A DNA stretch of 64,000 nucleotides from Bacteroidota bacterium (lineage in GTDB: Bacteria > Bacteroidota > Bacteroidia > Chitinophagales > LD1), in the NCBI GenBank assembly GCA_026391075.1, contig JAPLES010000005.1, forward strand, positions 136,660-200,659, given 5' to 3'. Position numbers and translations under genes: made by a program. The notes under the pieces are model-generated. The model saw only the letters and a list, made by a program, of their open reading frames with translations, ran no database searches and had not been told where the DNA came from. Shown here piece by piece: positions 33,427 through 43,592 of this stretch (the stretch's first letter is position 1; each line of letters opens with the position of its first letter).

Positions 33427-34035
33427 GTGCAAACTTTCAAAATCATTACCGACCGTTTGGTTATTCGATGCTATAAAGAAGCAGATGCATGGTTACTCAA
33501 AAAATCTATTGACGAAAGTTTAGAGCATTTAAAACCTTGGATGCCTTGGGCAAAGGATGAACCACAAACGTTAGCGCAAAAAGTTATTCGCGTACAAAAA
33601 TTCCAGAAACAATTTGAGGAAGGCGAGGATTATGTACTGGGTGTTTTCAATAAAGAGGAATCGGAATTAATCGGCTCCACAGGATTTCATACACGCGTGG
33701 AATCAACGGCCCGCGAAATTGGCTATTGGGTAAATGTAAATCACACCAAGCAAGGAATAGCCACAGAAATTGTTTTTGCATTAACCAAAGTTGGTTTTGA
33801 AGTAGAGACTCTTGAACGATTAGCAATTCGCTGTCATAAAAATAATTTAGCCAGTATGAACGTGGCGAAGAGAGTGGGATTTGTTTTAAAGGAAACCGCT
33901 GAAGGCAATGTGCAGGATAACCAAAGTGAGCACGGAGAAATGACCATTTGGGAAATGACACGAGAAAAATATTTTCTCAATCCTTCTTCTCTTTCATTAC
34001 AAGCGTTTGATGCAGCGGGAAATTTGCTGAAATAA
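33427..34035 (+). CDS. GNAT-family N-acetyltransferase, RimJ/RimL type
   Basis: 202 residues from a GTG start; no ATG is available in frame upstream. Acetyl-CoA fold visible as ITDRLVIRCYKEADAWLL at the start, LIGSTGFHTRV, GYWVNVNHTKQGIATEIV (the pyrophosphate-binding loop) and LERLAIRCHKNNLASMNVAKRVGF. Typical substrates are ribosomal-protein N-termini or small amines. It converges with the efflux adaptor gene, five bases apart. Confidence 0.88.
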   Translation: MQTFKIITDRLVIRCYKEADAWLLKKSIDESLEHLKPWMPWAKDEPQTLAQKVIRVQKFQKQFEEGEDYVLGVFNKEESELIGSTGFHTRVESTAREIGYWVNVNHTKQGIATEIVFALTKVGFEVETLERLAIRCHKNNLASMNVAKRVGFVLKETAEGNVQDNQSEHGEMTIWEMTREKYFLNPSSLSLQAFDAAGNLLK

Positions 34036-34040
34036 AAGTG

Positions 34041-35417
34041 TTACTCCGAAGCTCCCGCGTTCTGCTCTTTGAATAAATCTTTTTCAGCTACCACTTTTAC
34101 AGCGTTGCCGTCTTTCAACGTTTTTGAAATTAATTTGAATGGTGCTTTTACAATTGCTTCTCCTTCGCTGATACCGGAAATAATTTCCATGTAATTTGCG
34201 TCCTGAATTCCGGTCTTCACTTGTTTAGCTTTCACTTTTCCTTTCTCTACTACAAAAACAATTTCTGCTAATTCTTTTTTGTCGCTGGCTGCGGCTTTCT
34301 CCGCTCTTTTTGTTTTTGCAAAATCTTCATCCTTCTCTTTCAAATCTTTTTCTTCTCGTGTGGTTACTGATTGAATAGGCACTGTAAGTACATTGTCGCG
34401 CGATTCGGTTTTAATATCTACCGTAGCACTCATGCCCGGACGAAACGGAAAATTTTTGCCCAACTCCGGCTTAATTAAATCGGCATAAGATTCTTTAAGC
34501 AATTTCATTTTCACCGTAAAATTAGTTGCCTGTGAAGTGCTGATAACCTGATTGATGGTATTGGTGGCTGAATAAGAAACCTGCGTAACCACTCCTTTAA
34601 ATTTTTTCTTGATATAGGCATCTACTTCAATATCGGCAGTATCGCCAATAGAAATTCGCAACACATCATTTTCGTTCACGTCAACTTCTGCCTGCATATT
34701 GTTGAGGTCAGCAATGCGAAAAATTTCTGTTCCTGCCATTTGAGCTGTGCCTACTACACGCTCACCCAACTTCACATTTACCAATGAAACTATACCACTT
34801 ATAGGAGCAACAATATTTGTTTTCTTTAAATTGTCGTTTGCTTGTTTCAGTTGAGCTTCAGCACTGTTTACGCTGAATGAAGCTGCGTTTACCTGTTCTT
34901 TTGCAGTTTCGTAATTTGAATTTGCCTGGTCGTATTGCAATTGCGATGCTTCGAATTCTGCATCGGAAATTACTTTGTCGTTGTGTAGCTTATCGTTTCT
35001 GTCTAAACTTCTTTTGGCTTGATCAAACGCTGCTTTTGCTTGAATAGAAGTGGCGCGTGAGCTGGCTAAATTTGCTTTAAACTGATTTAATCCTGCACTC
35101 GCTTGCGTAACAATAGCTTCGTAAATAGCTGGGTTTACTATAGCCATCAGTTTCCCTTTTTTAACCGAATCACCTTCGTGAACATTCAACTCAATTACTT
35201 CACCCGAAACTTCTGAACTCAGTTTCACTTCGGTCTGAGGATTTATTTTTCCACTGGCAGTTACCGTTTCAACTAATGAACGCTTCGCTGCTTTATCGGT
35301 TGCTACTTCAAGCACATCGCCTTGCCCAAACCATCCGAATTTTTTTCCGGCAACAGCAACAATAATGAGCAGCACTAAGGTTATTCCGAGTCCGACTAAA
35401 AGTCTATTGTTCTTCAT
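34041..35417 (-). CDS. HlyD/MacA-like efflux periplasmic adaptor
   Basis: ATG at 35417 (MKNNRLLVGLGITLVLLII), a signal-anchor start; 458 residues. Order: membrane anchor, lipoyl-like half (ASGKINPQTEVKLSSEVSGEV), coiled-coil hairpin (about 90-190, Ala/Gln/Lys-rich), second lipoyl half (VAPISGIVSLVNVKLGERV), beta-barrel and a membrane-proximal domain. It joins an inner-membrane pump to an outer-membrane TolC channel, and the upstream gene is TolC-like. A MacB-type or RND pump gene would be expected next but the following gene is convergent, so the pump is encoded elsewhere. Confidence 0.9.
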   Translation of the reverse strand: MKNNRLLVGLGITLVLLIIVAVAGKKFGWFGQGDVLEVATDKAAKRSLVETVTASGKINPQTEVKLSSEVSGEVIELNVHEGDSVKKGKLMAIVNPAIYEAIVTQASAGLNQFKANLASSRATSIQAKAAFDQAKRSLDRNDKLHNDKVISDAEFEASQLQYDQANSNYETAKEQVNAASFSVNSAEAQLKQANDNLKKTNIVAPISGIVSLVNVKLGERVVGTAQMAGTEIFRIADLNNMQAEVDVNENDVLRISIGDTADIEVDAYIKKKFKGVVTQVSYSATNTINQVISTSQATNFTVKMKLLKESYADLIKPELGKNFPFRPGMSATVDIKTESRDNVLTVPIQSVTTREEKDLKEKDEDFAKTKRAEKAAASDKKELAEIVFVVEKGKVKAKQVKTGIQDANYMEIISGISEGEAIVKAPFKLISKTLKDGNAVKVVAEKDLFKEQNAGASE

Positions 35418-35448
35418 AATTTCTGTTCTGATTTTTTGATCCAAAAAC

Positions 35449-36858
35449 TTATTGCTCTAATTTTAGTGGTTTCCCTTGATAAAAGTCAAGGACCTTCTTA
35501 CGGAAAACATAAGTGTATTTCGATTTTATCATTTCTGATTCTGCCACAGCCATGCTATTTTTTGCCTGCTGAAATTCATAAGAACCCAACATGCCCGCAT
35601 TGAATCTTTTTTCCATAGCCCCAAAAGATTTGTCGGCAGACTCCACACTTTTTTTGTTTGCCAGATAGCTTTGCACTGCCGCTTTTGCATTGGTATATGC
35701 CTGTTCAATATCGCTGCGCAATTGATTTTTTGTCCCTTCTAACTGCAACTCACGAATTTGCATTTGCAGTTTTGCATTTTGAATGTTAGTAACGCGCTGC
35801 CATTTGCTGAAAAGCGGAACGTTCATGCTCACACCAATTACTTTTCTGAAATTATCTTTCAACTGGTCGCTCAATGGTTTGTTGCCATAAATAGGCGATT
35901 GATATGGAATAGGAACGCCAAGCGAACTATCAATTTTAGTTTCGGTGCCAATAATTTTTCTATCCTGACTTGAATAACCTGAACTGATATTTCCAAACAC
36001 TGCAATAGTAGGACTCAATGCGCCAATCGAAATTTTGCGTGAAGCATTTGCGCTTTTTACTCTGGCATCGGCACTCATAATACTCGGTTGATTGCTCAAC
36101 GCATATTCATAAATAGATTGCGAAGAAAGAGCCGCCACATCTTCTACACTTTCAAATTTTACTTCCGGAGTTTCTACATCAAATTTTTCATCTACTATTT
36201 GAAGCAATTGACGAAGTTCCAACAAACCAAGGTCTATAGCACTTTTCGAATTCACTACGTTTACTTCGTCACGCGCTAATTGCGCATCCACTTCAAAGGC
36301 AGAAGTTTCGGGAAGTAAACCTGATTGTATTTTCGATTGAATGGTGCCGCGTTGTGTTTCGGTCAACTGTCTTTGCTTCTGCGCAACTTTTAAAATTTCT
36401 TTATTCAGCAACACCTGTAAATAAACGGAGGCAACAGATAAAGCTATGTTGCGCTTTGCATTTTCGTAATCAAATTTTGAAGCCAGTAATTCATACTTGG
36501 TTCGTTCTACATTATAAATCTGTTGTAAACCGGTAAACACCGGCAAACTTCCTTGCAAAGAAGTAGATGCCGATTGCGAATTGCCTGAAGTAAATGTGTA
36601 GGTCTGTGGATTGATACTATTACCATAATTGCTGTTGTAATTCAAATTGCCCTCTATGGCTGGAAGAAAATTCAGTTTGCTTTGAAGATTGTCGTTAGCA
36701 TAAATTTGAGAAGTAATAACCGTTTGCTTTACCTGAATATTGTTCTGCATGGCATAATCAATGCACTTTTCCAAAGTCCATTTTTCGGCCGTTTGAGAAA
36801 ATAAAATTGAGAAAGAAAAAAGCAGAGCAGATAAAACCGGTAATCGCAAAATATTCAC
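35449..36858 (-). CDS. TolC-family outer-membrane efflux protein
   Basis: 469 residues. Signal peptide MNILRLPVLSALLFSFSILFSQ, then EKWTLEKCIDYAMQNNIQVKQ and two tandem outer-membrane efflux repeats of long amphipathic helices. It forms the trimeric exit duct of a tripartite pump with the adaptor encoded 31 bases downstream. Substrate unknown. Confidence 0.93.
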   Translation of the reverse strand: MNILRLPVLSALLFSFSILFSQTAEKWTLEKCIDYAMQNNIQVKQTVITSQIYANDNLQSKLNFLPAIEGNLNYNSNYGNSINPQTYTFTSGNSQSASTSLQGSLPVFTGLQQIYNVERTKYELLASKFDYENAKRNIALSVASVYLQVLLNKEILKVAQKQRQLTETQRGTIQSKIQSGLLPETSAFEVDAQLARDEVNVVNSKSAIDLGLLELRQLLQIVDEKFDVETPEVKFESVEDVAALSSQSIYEYALSNQPSIMSADARVKSANASRKISIGALSPTIAVFGNISSGYSSQDRKIIGTETKIDSSLGVPIPYQSPIYGNKPLSDQLKDNFRKVIGVSMNVPLFSKWQRVTNIQNAKLQMQIRELQLEGTKNQLRSDIEQAYTNAKAAVQSYLANKKSVESADKSFGAMEKRFNAGMLGSYEFQQAKNSMAVAESEMIKSKYTYVFRKKVLDFYQGKPLKLEQ

Positions 36859-36910
36859 TTGACAAAAAATTTGAGTGCGCTAAAGTAAACGATTTGATGA
36901 AACAGAAATT

Positions 36911-37441
36911 TTACTTCAAGCCTATTCGCTGCTCAATTCTTTTCTTCTGCCGCAGGTGATGGCGAAAATGAATATTGCAAAGTTGAATCCATTCGGCTGT
37001 ATTGAGCCAACCGAGAAACGGATGTTTTATTTTTAGTGAAGGATCGCTTTCGGGAATTCTTTTGATGTAATCGGCCGATATTTTTTTTATCTCCTCCAAC
37101 TTATCAATCAACTGTTCTAATGATTCCGGCTGCTTAGGAACAACCGCTACTTGCTTTGGCATTTCATACTTTACAGGTGGAAGCATGCCGAAACTAAAGA
37201 TGAGATGGGCAGCAAATTTTTTCTTCTTGCCATTTTCGGTTCCTTCTTTATTCAAACACTTCTCGGCATTTTTAAAAAAGAACCCTTTGCCCGCCATCCA
37301 CAAATGAATGCCCACTTGCCCCAAACTCCATTCGTTCTCAGAAGGTTTTTCTATCACCTTCTGCCAATCGTGACGCTTGAATTCGGTAATCCAATAATCA
37401 ATAATGGCGTTGGTTTGCTTTTGTAATTTTTCGGGTTTCAT
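36911..37441 (-). CDS. DinB-like four-helix protein
   Basis: ATG at 37441 (MKPEKLQKQTNAIIDYW); 176 residues. The layout SENEWSLGQVGIHLWMAGKGF near the start and LNTAEWIQLCNIHFRHHLRQKKRIEQR near the end, with histidines at the ends of helices, is that of the DinB/YfiT metal-binding family. Members are thiol transferases or unknown-function proteins in Bacillota and Bacteroidota; a bacillithiol-linked role is possible because bshA is present in this genome, but this is inference. Confidence 0.7.
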   Translation of the reverse strand: MKPEKLQKQTNAIIDYWITEFKRHDWQKVIEKPSENEWSLGQVGIHLWMAGKGFFFKNAEKCLNKEGTENGKKKKFAAHLIFSFGMLPPVKYEMPKQVAVVPKQPESLEQLIDKLEEIKKISADYIKRIPESDPSLKIKHPFLGWLNTAEWIQLCNIHFRHHLRQKKRIEQRIGLK

Positions 37442-37562
37442 AAATAAAATTTTATTGAAGCGCAAAATAGATAAATGCTCGGCACGTTGCGAAGTAGGGT
37501 TTTTACTACTAACCGCTTTTATCCCCCGCTTATTTCCTTACATTCGCGCCCTTTAAATAATT

Positions 37563-39380
37563 ATGAGAAACCAGAACATTCGCAACATTGCCATTATTGC
37601 TCACGTTGACCACGGCAAAACAACTTTAGTAGATAAAATTCTTCATCAGTGCTCGTTGTTTCGCGACAATCAGCAAACCGGTGAATTGATTCTTGACAAC
37701 AACGATTTAGAAAGAGAGCGTGGTATTACCATTCTTGCTAAAAACGTTTCGGTTGAATACAAAGACATTAAGATTAACATCATTGACACTCCCGGTCACG
37801 CTGATTTTGGTGGCGAAGTGGAGCGCGTGCTTAATATGGCTGACGGTGTTCTGCTTCTTGTAGATGCTTTCGAAGGACCAATGCCGCAAACGCGTTACGT
37901 GCTTTCAAAAGCATTGGCGCTGGGAAAAAAACCGATTTTGGTTATTAATAAAGTGGATAAAGAAAATTGTCGTCCCGAAGAAGTGCACGAAAAAGTTTTC
38001 GACTTAATGTTTCACCTGAACGCAACTGAGCAACAGTTAAATTTTCCGACAGTTTATGGTTCTGCAAAACGCGGATGGATGGGTGCTGATTGGAAACATC
38101 CGGCAGAAGATGTAACGTTCTTGCTCGATGAAATTATTGGTCACATTCCTGCGCCACAAATTGCAGAAGGAACGGTGCAAATGCAAATCACTTCGCTCGA
38201 TTATTCATCGTATCTCGGTCGTATTGCCATTGGTAGAATAACTCGTGGAAGTATTACTTCGGGTCAGCAGGTGATGTTGATGAAACGCGATGGATCTAGA
38301 GTAAAGTCAAAGGTGAAAGAGCTATATATTTTTAGCGGGCTTGGAAAATTGAAAGTGGAAAAAGTAAACTGTGGAGATATATGCGCAGTAATGGGAGTTG
38401 AAGGTTTCGACATTGGCGATACCATTGCCGATATTGAAAACCCCGAAGCTATGGCGCCAATTCATATTGATGAGCCGACCATGAGCATGATTTTTACCAC
38501 GAATACTTCACCGTTTTTTGGTAAAGAAGGGAAGCACGTTACCTCACAAAAAATTCGTGAGCGTTTATATAAAGAATTGGAAAAAAATCTTGCACTTCGT
38601 GTAGAAGATACCGAAGCACCTGAAAAATTCAATGTGTTTGGCAGAGGTATTCTTCACTTGAGCGTTTTGATTGAAACCATGCGCAGAGAAGGATATGAGT
38701 TGAGCATTGGTAACCCACGCGTGCTAATCAAAGAAATTGACGGAGTAAAGTGTGAACCTATAGAGGTGCTTACCATTGATGCACCAGAAACTGTTGCAGG
38801 AAAATGTATTGAGTTGGTGACACAACGCAGAGGCGATATTTTGGTGATGGAACCGAAGGGCGATATGATGCATATTGAATTTGAAATGCCATCGCGCGGA
38901 TTGATTGGTTTAAGAACTTTAATTTTGAATACTTCGGCAGGTGAAGCTGTAATGGCGCATCGTTTTAAAGAATACCAACCCATGAAGGGCGATATTCCTG
39001 GGCGTATCAACGGAACTATTTTGGCTAAAGAAGCTGGACGTGCTACTGCTTATTCAATGGACAAACTTGCCGACCGCGGTAAATTCTTTATTGAACCTGG
39101 CGTTGAAATTTATGAAGGACAGATTATTGGTGAATACACTAAGAACGGAGATTTAGTCGTGAATGTGGTGCAGGCAAAACAGTTGACGAACTTCCGTGCA
39201 GCAGGTACCGATGATAAATCGAATCTTCCTCCTCCAATCAAAATGAGTTTAGAAGAAAGCATGGAATACATTCAGGAAGATGAATATGTAGAGGTTACCC
39301 CTTTGTCTATTCGTTTGCGCAAAGTGTATCTTACAGAGAATGAGAGGAAACGTTTTTCAAATAAGGCGCTTGTGATGTAA
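37563..39380 (+). CDS. typA: ribosome-associated translational GTPase TypA/BipA
   Basis: 605 residues. G1 [10 protein letters not shown], switch region [12 protein letters not shown]3 [14 protein letters not shown] and G4 NKVDK at the N-terminus; the elongation-factor-like domains follow and the C-terminal TypA-specific domain ends with a basic tail. It binds the ribosome under stress or low temperature and helps 50S assembly. Typical length. Followed by a strong terminator and tRNA-Arg(CCT). Confidence 0.97.
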   Translation: MRNQNIRNIAIIAHVDHGKTTLVDKILHQCSLFRDNQQTGELILDNNDLERERGITILAKNVSVEYKDIKINIIDTPGHADFGGEVERVLNMADGVLLLVDAFEGPMPQTRYVLSKALALGKKPILVINKVDKENCRPEEVHEKVFDLMFHLNATEQQLNFPTVYGSAKRGWMGADWKHPAEDVTFLLDEIIGHIPAPQIAEGTVQMQITSLDYSSYLGRIAIGRITRGSITSGQQVMLMKRDGSRVKSKVKELYIFSGLGKLKVEKVNCGDICAVMGVEGFDIGDTIADIENPEAMAPIHIDEPTMSMIFTTNTSPFFGKEGKHVTSQKIRERLYKELEKNLALRVEDTEAPEKFNVFGRGILHLSVLIETMRREGYELSIGNPRVLIKEIDGVKCEPIEVLTIDAPETVAGKCIELVTQRRGDILVMEPKGDMMHIEFEMPSRGLIGLRTLILNTSAGEAVMAHRFKEYQPMKGDIPGRINGTILAKEAGRATAYSMDKLADRGKFFIEPGVEIYEGQIIGEYTKNGDLVVNVVQAKQLTNFRAAGTDDKSNLPPPIKMSLEESMEYIQEDEYVEVTPLSIRLRKVYLTENERKRFSNKALVM

Positions 39381-39403
39381 GGCAAAACATTTTTTGTCGA
39401 TAA

Positions 39404-39437
39404 AGAAAAGGGCTGTTCGTACAACAGCCCTTTTTTA
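39404..39437 (+). terminator. rho-independent terminator after typA
   Basis: Stem AAAAGGGCTGTT / AACAGCCCTTTT around a short loop (CGTAC), followed by a T-rich run. Lies 24 bases past the typA stop codon and just before tRNA-Arg. Confidence 0.9.
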
Positions 39438-39453
39438 TTTTCGTGTAATACCT

Positions 39454-39525
39454 GGCCACGTAGTTCAACGGATAGAATAGAAGTTTCCTAAACTTTTGAT
39501 AGCAGTTCGATTCTGCTCGCGGCTA
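39454..39525 (+). tRNA. tRNA-Arg (anticodon CCT)
   Basis: 72 nt without encoded CCA. D arm GTTC/GAAT, anticodon arm GAAGT-TTCCTAA-ACTTT with anticodon CCT (reads AGG), T arm AGCAG-TTCGATT-CTGCT, discriminator A. The acceptor arm GGCCACG / CGCGGCT pairs except for A at position 5 opposite C68, and a G-T pair at the end. Confidence 0.9.
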
Positions 39526-39633
39526 CTTAAATCCACGCGCATCAAAATTAGGTGCACTAAAAAAATAGTTCACCTTACTTTATTTTAAACATTTCACTTA
39601 CCCTTTTTAAAACTTTCGTAACCCCTTTTAATT

Positions 39634-40617
39634 ATGAAAATAGCTGTAACCGGTGCTAGCGGGCAAATTGGAGTTTGCCTTGTAAAAGAATTATTGAAAG
39701 AAGGTCATGAGGTGAAAGCATTGATCTATGATTCAAAAAAGGGTCTCGAAGATTTGAATGTTGAGTTTGTTGATGGAAATATTTTAAAGGAATCGGTTTG
39801 TATTCAATTGTGCGCTGACGTGGATGTGGTTTTTCATTTAGCGGCCATCGTTTCTATCAATGGCGACCCCAAGGGAAATGTATGGAATGTAAATGTGAAC
39901 GGCACGCGAAATATCTTGAACGCATGCATAAAGCATAAGGTAAAAAAATTAGTTCACTTCAGTTCTATTCATGCTTACAGCACACATCCGGTTGATGAAC
40001 CGCTTGATGAAAATCGTCCGCTTGCCGGTGGTAAAGCGTTTCCTTACGAAAAGTCAAAAGCCGAAGCGCAAAAAATGGTTTTAGATTATGTGCGCATTCA
40101 TCAATTAGATGCTTCCATTATAAATCCTACCGGAGTTTTGGGAATAGAAGATCATCTGCCTTCGATAAAAGGAAAACTGCTAATTGATTTTTACAATGGT
40201 AAAATTCCAATGCTAATGCCTGGTGGATTTGATTGGGTGGACACGCGCGATTTGATACAAACTTCTATTGCCGCTATGCATCGTGGCGATGCGGGTGAGT
40301 GCTATCTTGCCTCCGGAAAATATTATACGTTGGTAGAGCTCGCTGAAATTATCGGACTAATTACACAAAAGAAAATGCCTTCGTTAGTTGCTCCCATTTG
40401 GCTGATGAAATTGTTTTTGCCTTTCATTTATTCCTACGGAAAAATTACTAGAACCGAACCGCTATATACGATTGAATCGCTGAAGTCGTTGATAGAAGCG
40501 AGCAAAAAAATTGTGTATGAGAAAGCGGCTGTTCAGTTAGGGCATTCCCCTCGTCCTATTCATGAAACCATTGCCGATAGTTATGATTGGTTTAGAAAAG
40601 AAGGATTCATTAATTGA
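39634..40617 (+). CDS. NAD-dependent epimerase/dehydratase-like extended SDR
   Basis: 327 residues. Rossmann loop TGASGQIG at 7-14, then FHLAAIVSI, HFSSIHAYS and the catalytic YEKSK (Tyr-x-x-x-Lys). C-terminal domain has IESLKSLIEASKKIVYEKAAVQLGHSPRP, the form seen in dihydroflavonol-4-reductase / 3-beta-hydroxysteroid-dehydrogenase-like proteins. The downstream gene is a sterol-desaturase-like hydroxylase, 79 bases away on the same strand, so they may act on the same lipid-like substrate; this is inference. Confidence 0.85.
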   Translation: MKIAVTGASGQIGVCLVKELLKEGHEVKALIYDSKKGLEDLNVEFVDGNILKESVCIQLCADVDVVFHLAAIVSINGDPKGNVWNVNVNGTRNILNACIKHKVKKLVHFSSIHAYSTHPVDEPLDENRPLAGGKAFPYEKSKAEAQKMVLDYVRIHQLDASIINPTGVLGIEDHLPSIKGKLLIDFYNGKIPMLMPGGFDWVDTRDLIQTSIAAMHRGDAGECYLASGKYYTLVELAEIIGLITQKKMPSLVAPIWLMKLFLPFIYSYGKITRTEPLYTIESLKSLIEASKKIVYEKAAVQLGHSPRPIHETIADSYDWFRKEGFIN

Positions 40618-40696
40618 TTTTTTGAAACATTTAATACCAGTGCCAGAAAAGGAAATTACCGTCTTCTAATATTTAGAATCTTTTAAACAAACACTT

Positions 40697-41548
40697 ATGC
40701 AAACACTCGTTTCTTCTTCCAAAATTTTTCGTGCCGATACAATAGCATTTGCCATAGATTGGTTAGTGTTTGCGCTTGTTTTTCTTTCGGGGTTTTTACA
40801 TCCCAACCCAAAAATATTTTATGAAAGTGTGGTTTATATTTTCCTAATCATTTTCGTGCCTTTGATTATTTCAAGTTATTTGGTTTATTACTATTCCGAA
40901 AATCATGGGTTAAGAATTCAGGGCGAAAGAAAAAAAACCCCGCCTTTGAAGCGCGAAATTATTGGCGAAATGCAAGCGGTGTTTTTAGTTGCTTGTATAG
41001 GCGCATGGCCTGTAGGTTTGTATCGCGCGGGTTTGCCTACCGGTTTATTTTGGTCGCTGAGCGAGATGGGATTAAGCTGGTGGATGGTGATTCTTCAAGT
41101 GTATGCAGGCATCATAGCTGTTGATGCTATCACCTATTGGAAACATCGTTTGCTGCACACGCGTTTGTTTTTTCCATTCCATAAATTTCATCACACCTTT
41201 CGCGACCCAACTGCATTTGCAAGTTTTACGCAAGGGCCGGTAGAAATCATTCTAACTTTTTGGCCGATACTGCTCATTTGTTTTCCGTTGGCAAAACATT
41301 TTGCGCCTTTGTATTTTACTTCCATCACCGGTTTTGTGGTGCTCAATCTTTATTTGCACTGCGGAGTAACTTTTACTTGGCTCGAAAAAATTCTGCCGCG
41401 TATTGGTTTAAATACTTCTTCATGGCACAATATTCATCACAGCGATGTGAATGCAAACTACGGTGAGGTTTCTTCTATCTGGGATAAAATTTGTAAGACC
41501 ACGAAAGCAGATTATATCAGGAGGAAAGCGAGTGCAAATGCGCAATAA
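40697..41548 (+). CDS. sterol desaturase / fatty-acid hydroxylase superfamily membrane enzyme
   Basis: 283 residues with four or more membrane helices. The three histidine boxes of the di-iron hydroxylases are HRLLH, HKFHH and HNIHH. The family oxidises or desaturates membrane lipids, sterols or carotenoids. It follows the epimerase gene and converges with the ExuT-like transporter. Substrate unknown. Confidence 0.88.
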   Translation: MQTLVSSSKIFRADTIAFAIDWLVFALVFLSGFLHPNPKIFYESVVYIFLIIFVPLIISSYLVYYYSENHGLRIQGERKKTPPLKREIIGEMQAVFLVACIGAWPVGLYRAGLPTGLFWSLSEMGLSWWMVILQVYAGIIAVDAITYWKHRLLHTRLFFPFHKFHHTFRDPTAFASFTQGPVEIILTFWPILLICFPLAKHFAPLYFTSITGFVVLNLYLHCGVTFTWLEKILPRIGLNTSSWHNIHHSDVNANYGEVSSIWDKICKTTKADYIRRKASANAQ

Positions 41549-41571
41549 TATTTGTCGCCAACAGTCGCAAA

Positions 41572-42927
41572 TTACAAATTAGTTATCGGCTTGTATTTTG
41601 GAACTAGTGATTTCATTACCATCCATGCCAGGAGATATGCCACTGCGCAAAATGAAAACATGATGGTGTATCCCGTTTCAATATGACCGGCAGCTTTATA
41701 AAAATCGAAAAGAGCCCCACCTGTTTTTGTAATAATCACTCCACCAATTCCACCCGCCATTCCACCAATTCCTACCACAGAACCAATTGCTTTTTGCGGA
41801 AACATATCCGACACTGTTGTAAATAAATTTGCACTCCATGCCTGATGTGCCGATGCACCAATACCAATGATAATTACCGGCAACCAAAAACTAATTTGTC
41901 CTAATGGTTGCGCTGCTAATACTGCGAGCGGAATTACTGCAATTAGCAGCATCGCTTTCATTCGCCCATCATAAGGTGCGTATCCTTTATTGATAAAATA
42001 CATGGGGAACCAACCACCGTTTATACTGCCGAACATGGTCATAGTGTAAAGCACTGCAAGGGGAATCATGATGTCGGTTCCTGTAATTCCGTATTGATCT
42101 TTTAAATAAGCGGGAAGCCAAAAAAGAAAAAACCACCACACGCCATCGGTCATAAATTTTCCGAAGGCAAAAGCCCATGTTTGTTTGTAGTTTAATAATT
42201 TGAACCACGCTACTTTTTCTGTAGAGGAAGAAATAATTTCTTCTGTATCGCTAACGATGTAGTTTTTTTCAGCAGTTGAAATTCGTTTTTGTGTATCGAG
42301 CGAATCATAAAACTGAAGCCAATAAATCAACCACACAAATCCTAATGCGCCAATGATAATGAAGGCAGATTCCCATCCCCAATTTTTCGCCATCCATGGC
42401 ACCGTGAGTGGCGCAAGAATAGCACCCACGTTAGCACCCGAATTAAAAATACCGGTGGCAAGCGACCTTTCCTTTTTCGGGAAATATTCCGCAGTTGTTT
42501 TAATGGCCGCAGGAAAATTTCCTGATTCACCAATTGCAAGTATGGCGCGCGAAAACATAAAGCCAACAACTGAAATTGGTAATGCAGCAATACCCATCCA
42601 TCCGAAAAAAGAAATCAAATTTTTTCCGATTGGGATTGCGAGCGCATGAATAATTGCACCTATCGACCAGATAATAATTGCCCACGCAAATCCTTTTTTT
42701 GTACCCAATTTATCAATGAACCTGCCCGCAAATAACATACTGATGGCATAGGTAAATTGGAAAACGGAAGCGATGCTTGCATAGTTGCTGTTAGTCCATC
42801 CGAATTTTTCTTCCAGCATTGGTTTGAGCAAACTCAATACTTGTCGGTCGAGGTAATTGATGGTGGTGGCAAAAAATAAAAGCGCGCAAATTGTCCATCT
42901 GTATTTCCCGATATTCTGCACAATCAT
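41572..42927 (-). CDS. MFS hexuronate transporter (ExuT-like)
   Basis: 451 residues, 12 membrane helices. MFS-A signature FAGRFIDKLGTKKGFAW after helix 2, and the start RWTICALLFFATTINYLDRQVLSLLKP is typical of the anion:cation symporter/hexuronate group. Translation probably follows the KDPG aldolase gene closely (2-base gap). In this operon it would import unsaturated or saturated uronates. Not verified for substrate. Confidence 0.88.
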   Translation of the reverse strand: MIVQNIGKYRWTICALLFFATTINYLDRQVLSLLKPMLEEKFGWTNSNYASIASVFQFTYAISMLFAGRFIDKLGTKKGFAWAIIIWSIGAIIHALAIPIGKNLISFFGWMGIAALPISVVGFMFSRAILAIGESGNFPAAIKTTAEYFPKKERSLATGIFNSGANVGAILAPLTVPWMAKNWGWESAFIIIGALGFVWLIYWLQFYDSLDTQKRISTAEKNYIVSDTEEIISSSTEKVAWFKLLNYKQTWAFAFGKFMTDGVWWFFLFWLPAYLKDQYGITGTDIMIPLAVLYTMTMFGSINGGWFPMYFINKGYAPYDGRMKAMLLIAVIPLAVLAAQPLGQISFWLPVIIIGIGASAHQAWSANLFTTVSDMFPQKAIGSVVGIGGMAGGIGGVIITKTGGALFDFYKAAGHIETGYTIMFSFCAVAYLLAWMVMKSLVPKYKPITNL

Positions 42928-42929
42928 TT

Positions 42930-43592
42930 TTATTGCGTTATGGCTTGAATTAATTCCATTGCTCTGCGCGTTTCATTTTCGATAGCAGAAAAATCTTTTG
43001 CATCCATTAACTTTTTGCTGATGAGTTTACTGCCCATTCCCACTGCACACACACCGGAAGCAAACCATGCTTCCAGATTTTCTTTATTCACTTCCACTCC
43101 TCCGGTTGGAATAAAATCTACGGCAGGAAATAATTCTTTGATGGCGTTTACAAAAGATGGTCCCAATAAATTTCCCGGAAAAAGTTTTATCAATTGGCAT
43201 CCTGCATTTTCGGCCACATGAATTTCAGTAGGTGTCATGCAGCCGGGAATCAAAAGTTTTTTATGACTATCTGCCACAGCGCATACTGCCGAGTCAAAAA
43301 CGGGGCTGATTAAAAAATCGGCACCGGCTTCACTAAATGAATGCGCTTGAGCTGCAGTGCGAATAGTTCCCACACTCAACAGCAAATCTTTCATGCTTTC
43401 ATTTCTAACTGTCACCAACGCTTTGAAATTTTTGAGCGCAGCATCGCCTCTATTGGTGAACTCAATTATTCGAATGCCCGCTGCATACAAAGCATTCATT
43501 ACTCCAAGGCAAACCATTTTATCGCTATGGTAAAATAGCGGTAAAAGTTTTTGTTGCTTCAGTCGCTGAATTATGATTTCGTTTGGGTTCAT
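42930..43592 (-). CDS. eda: KDPG / KHG aldolase
   Basis: 220 residues. Class-I aldolase barrel: Glu of IIEFTNRGDAALKNF, Lys of the Schiff base in GCQLIKLFPGNLLGPS, and PGCMTPTEI. It splits 2-keto-3-deoxy-6-phosphogluconate to pyruvate and glyceraldehyde 3-phosphate, the last step of the uronate route encoded here. Its start overlaps the stop of the kinase gene (ATGA, 43589-43592). Confidence 0.93.
   Translation of the reverse strand: MNPNEIIIQRLKQQKLLPLFYHSDKMVCLGVMNALYAAGIRIIEFTNRGDAALKNFKALVTVRNESMKDLLLSVGTIRTAAQAHSFSEAGADFLISPVFDSAVCAVADSHKKLLIPGCMTPTEIHVAENAGCQLIKLFPGNLLGPSFVNAIKELFPAVDFIPTGGVEVNKENLEAWFASGVCAVGMGSKLISKKLMDAKDFSAIENETRRAMELIQAITQ

Noticed and set aside
37539-37546. TACATTCG upstream of typA as promoter box
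   Set aside because: One mismatch to TAnnTTTG and no -33 element at a suitable distance; not strong enough to list.
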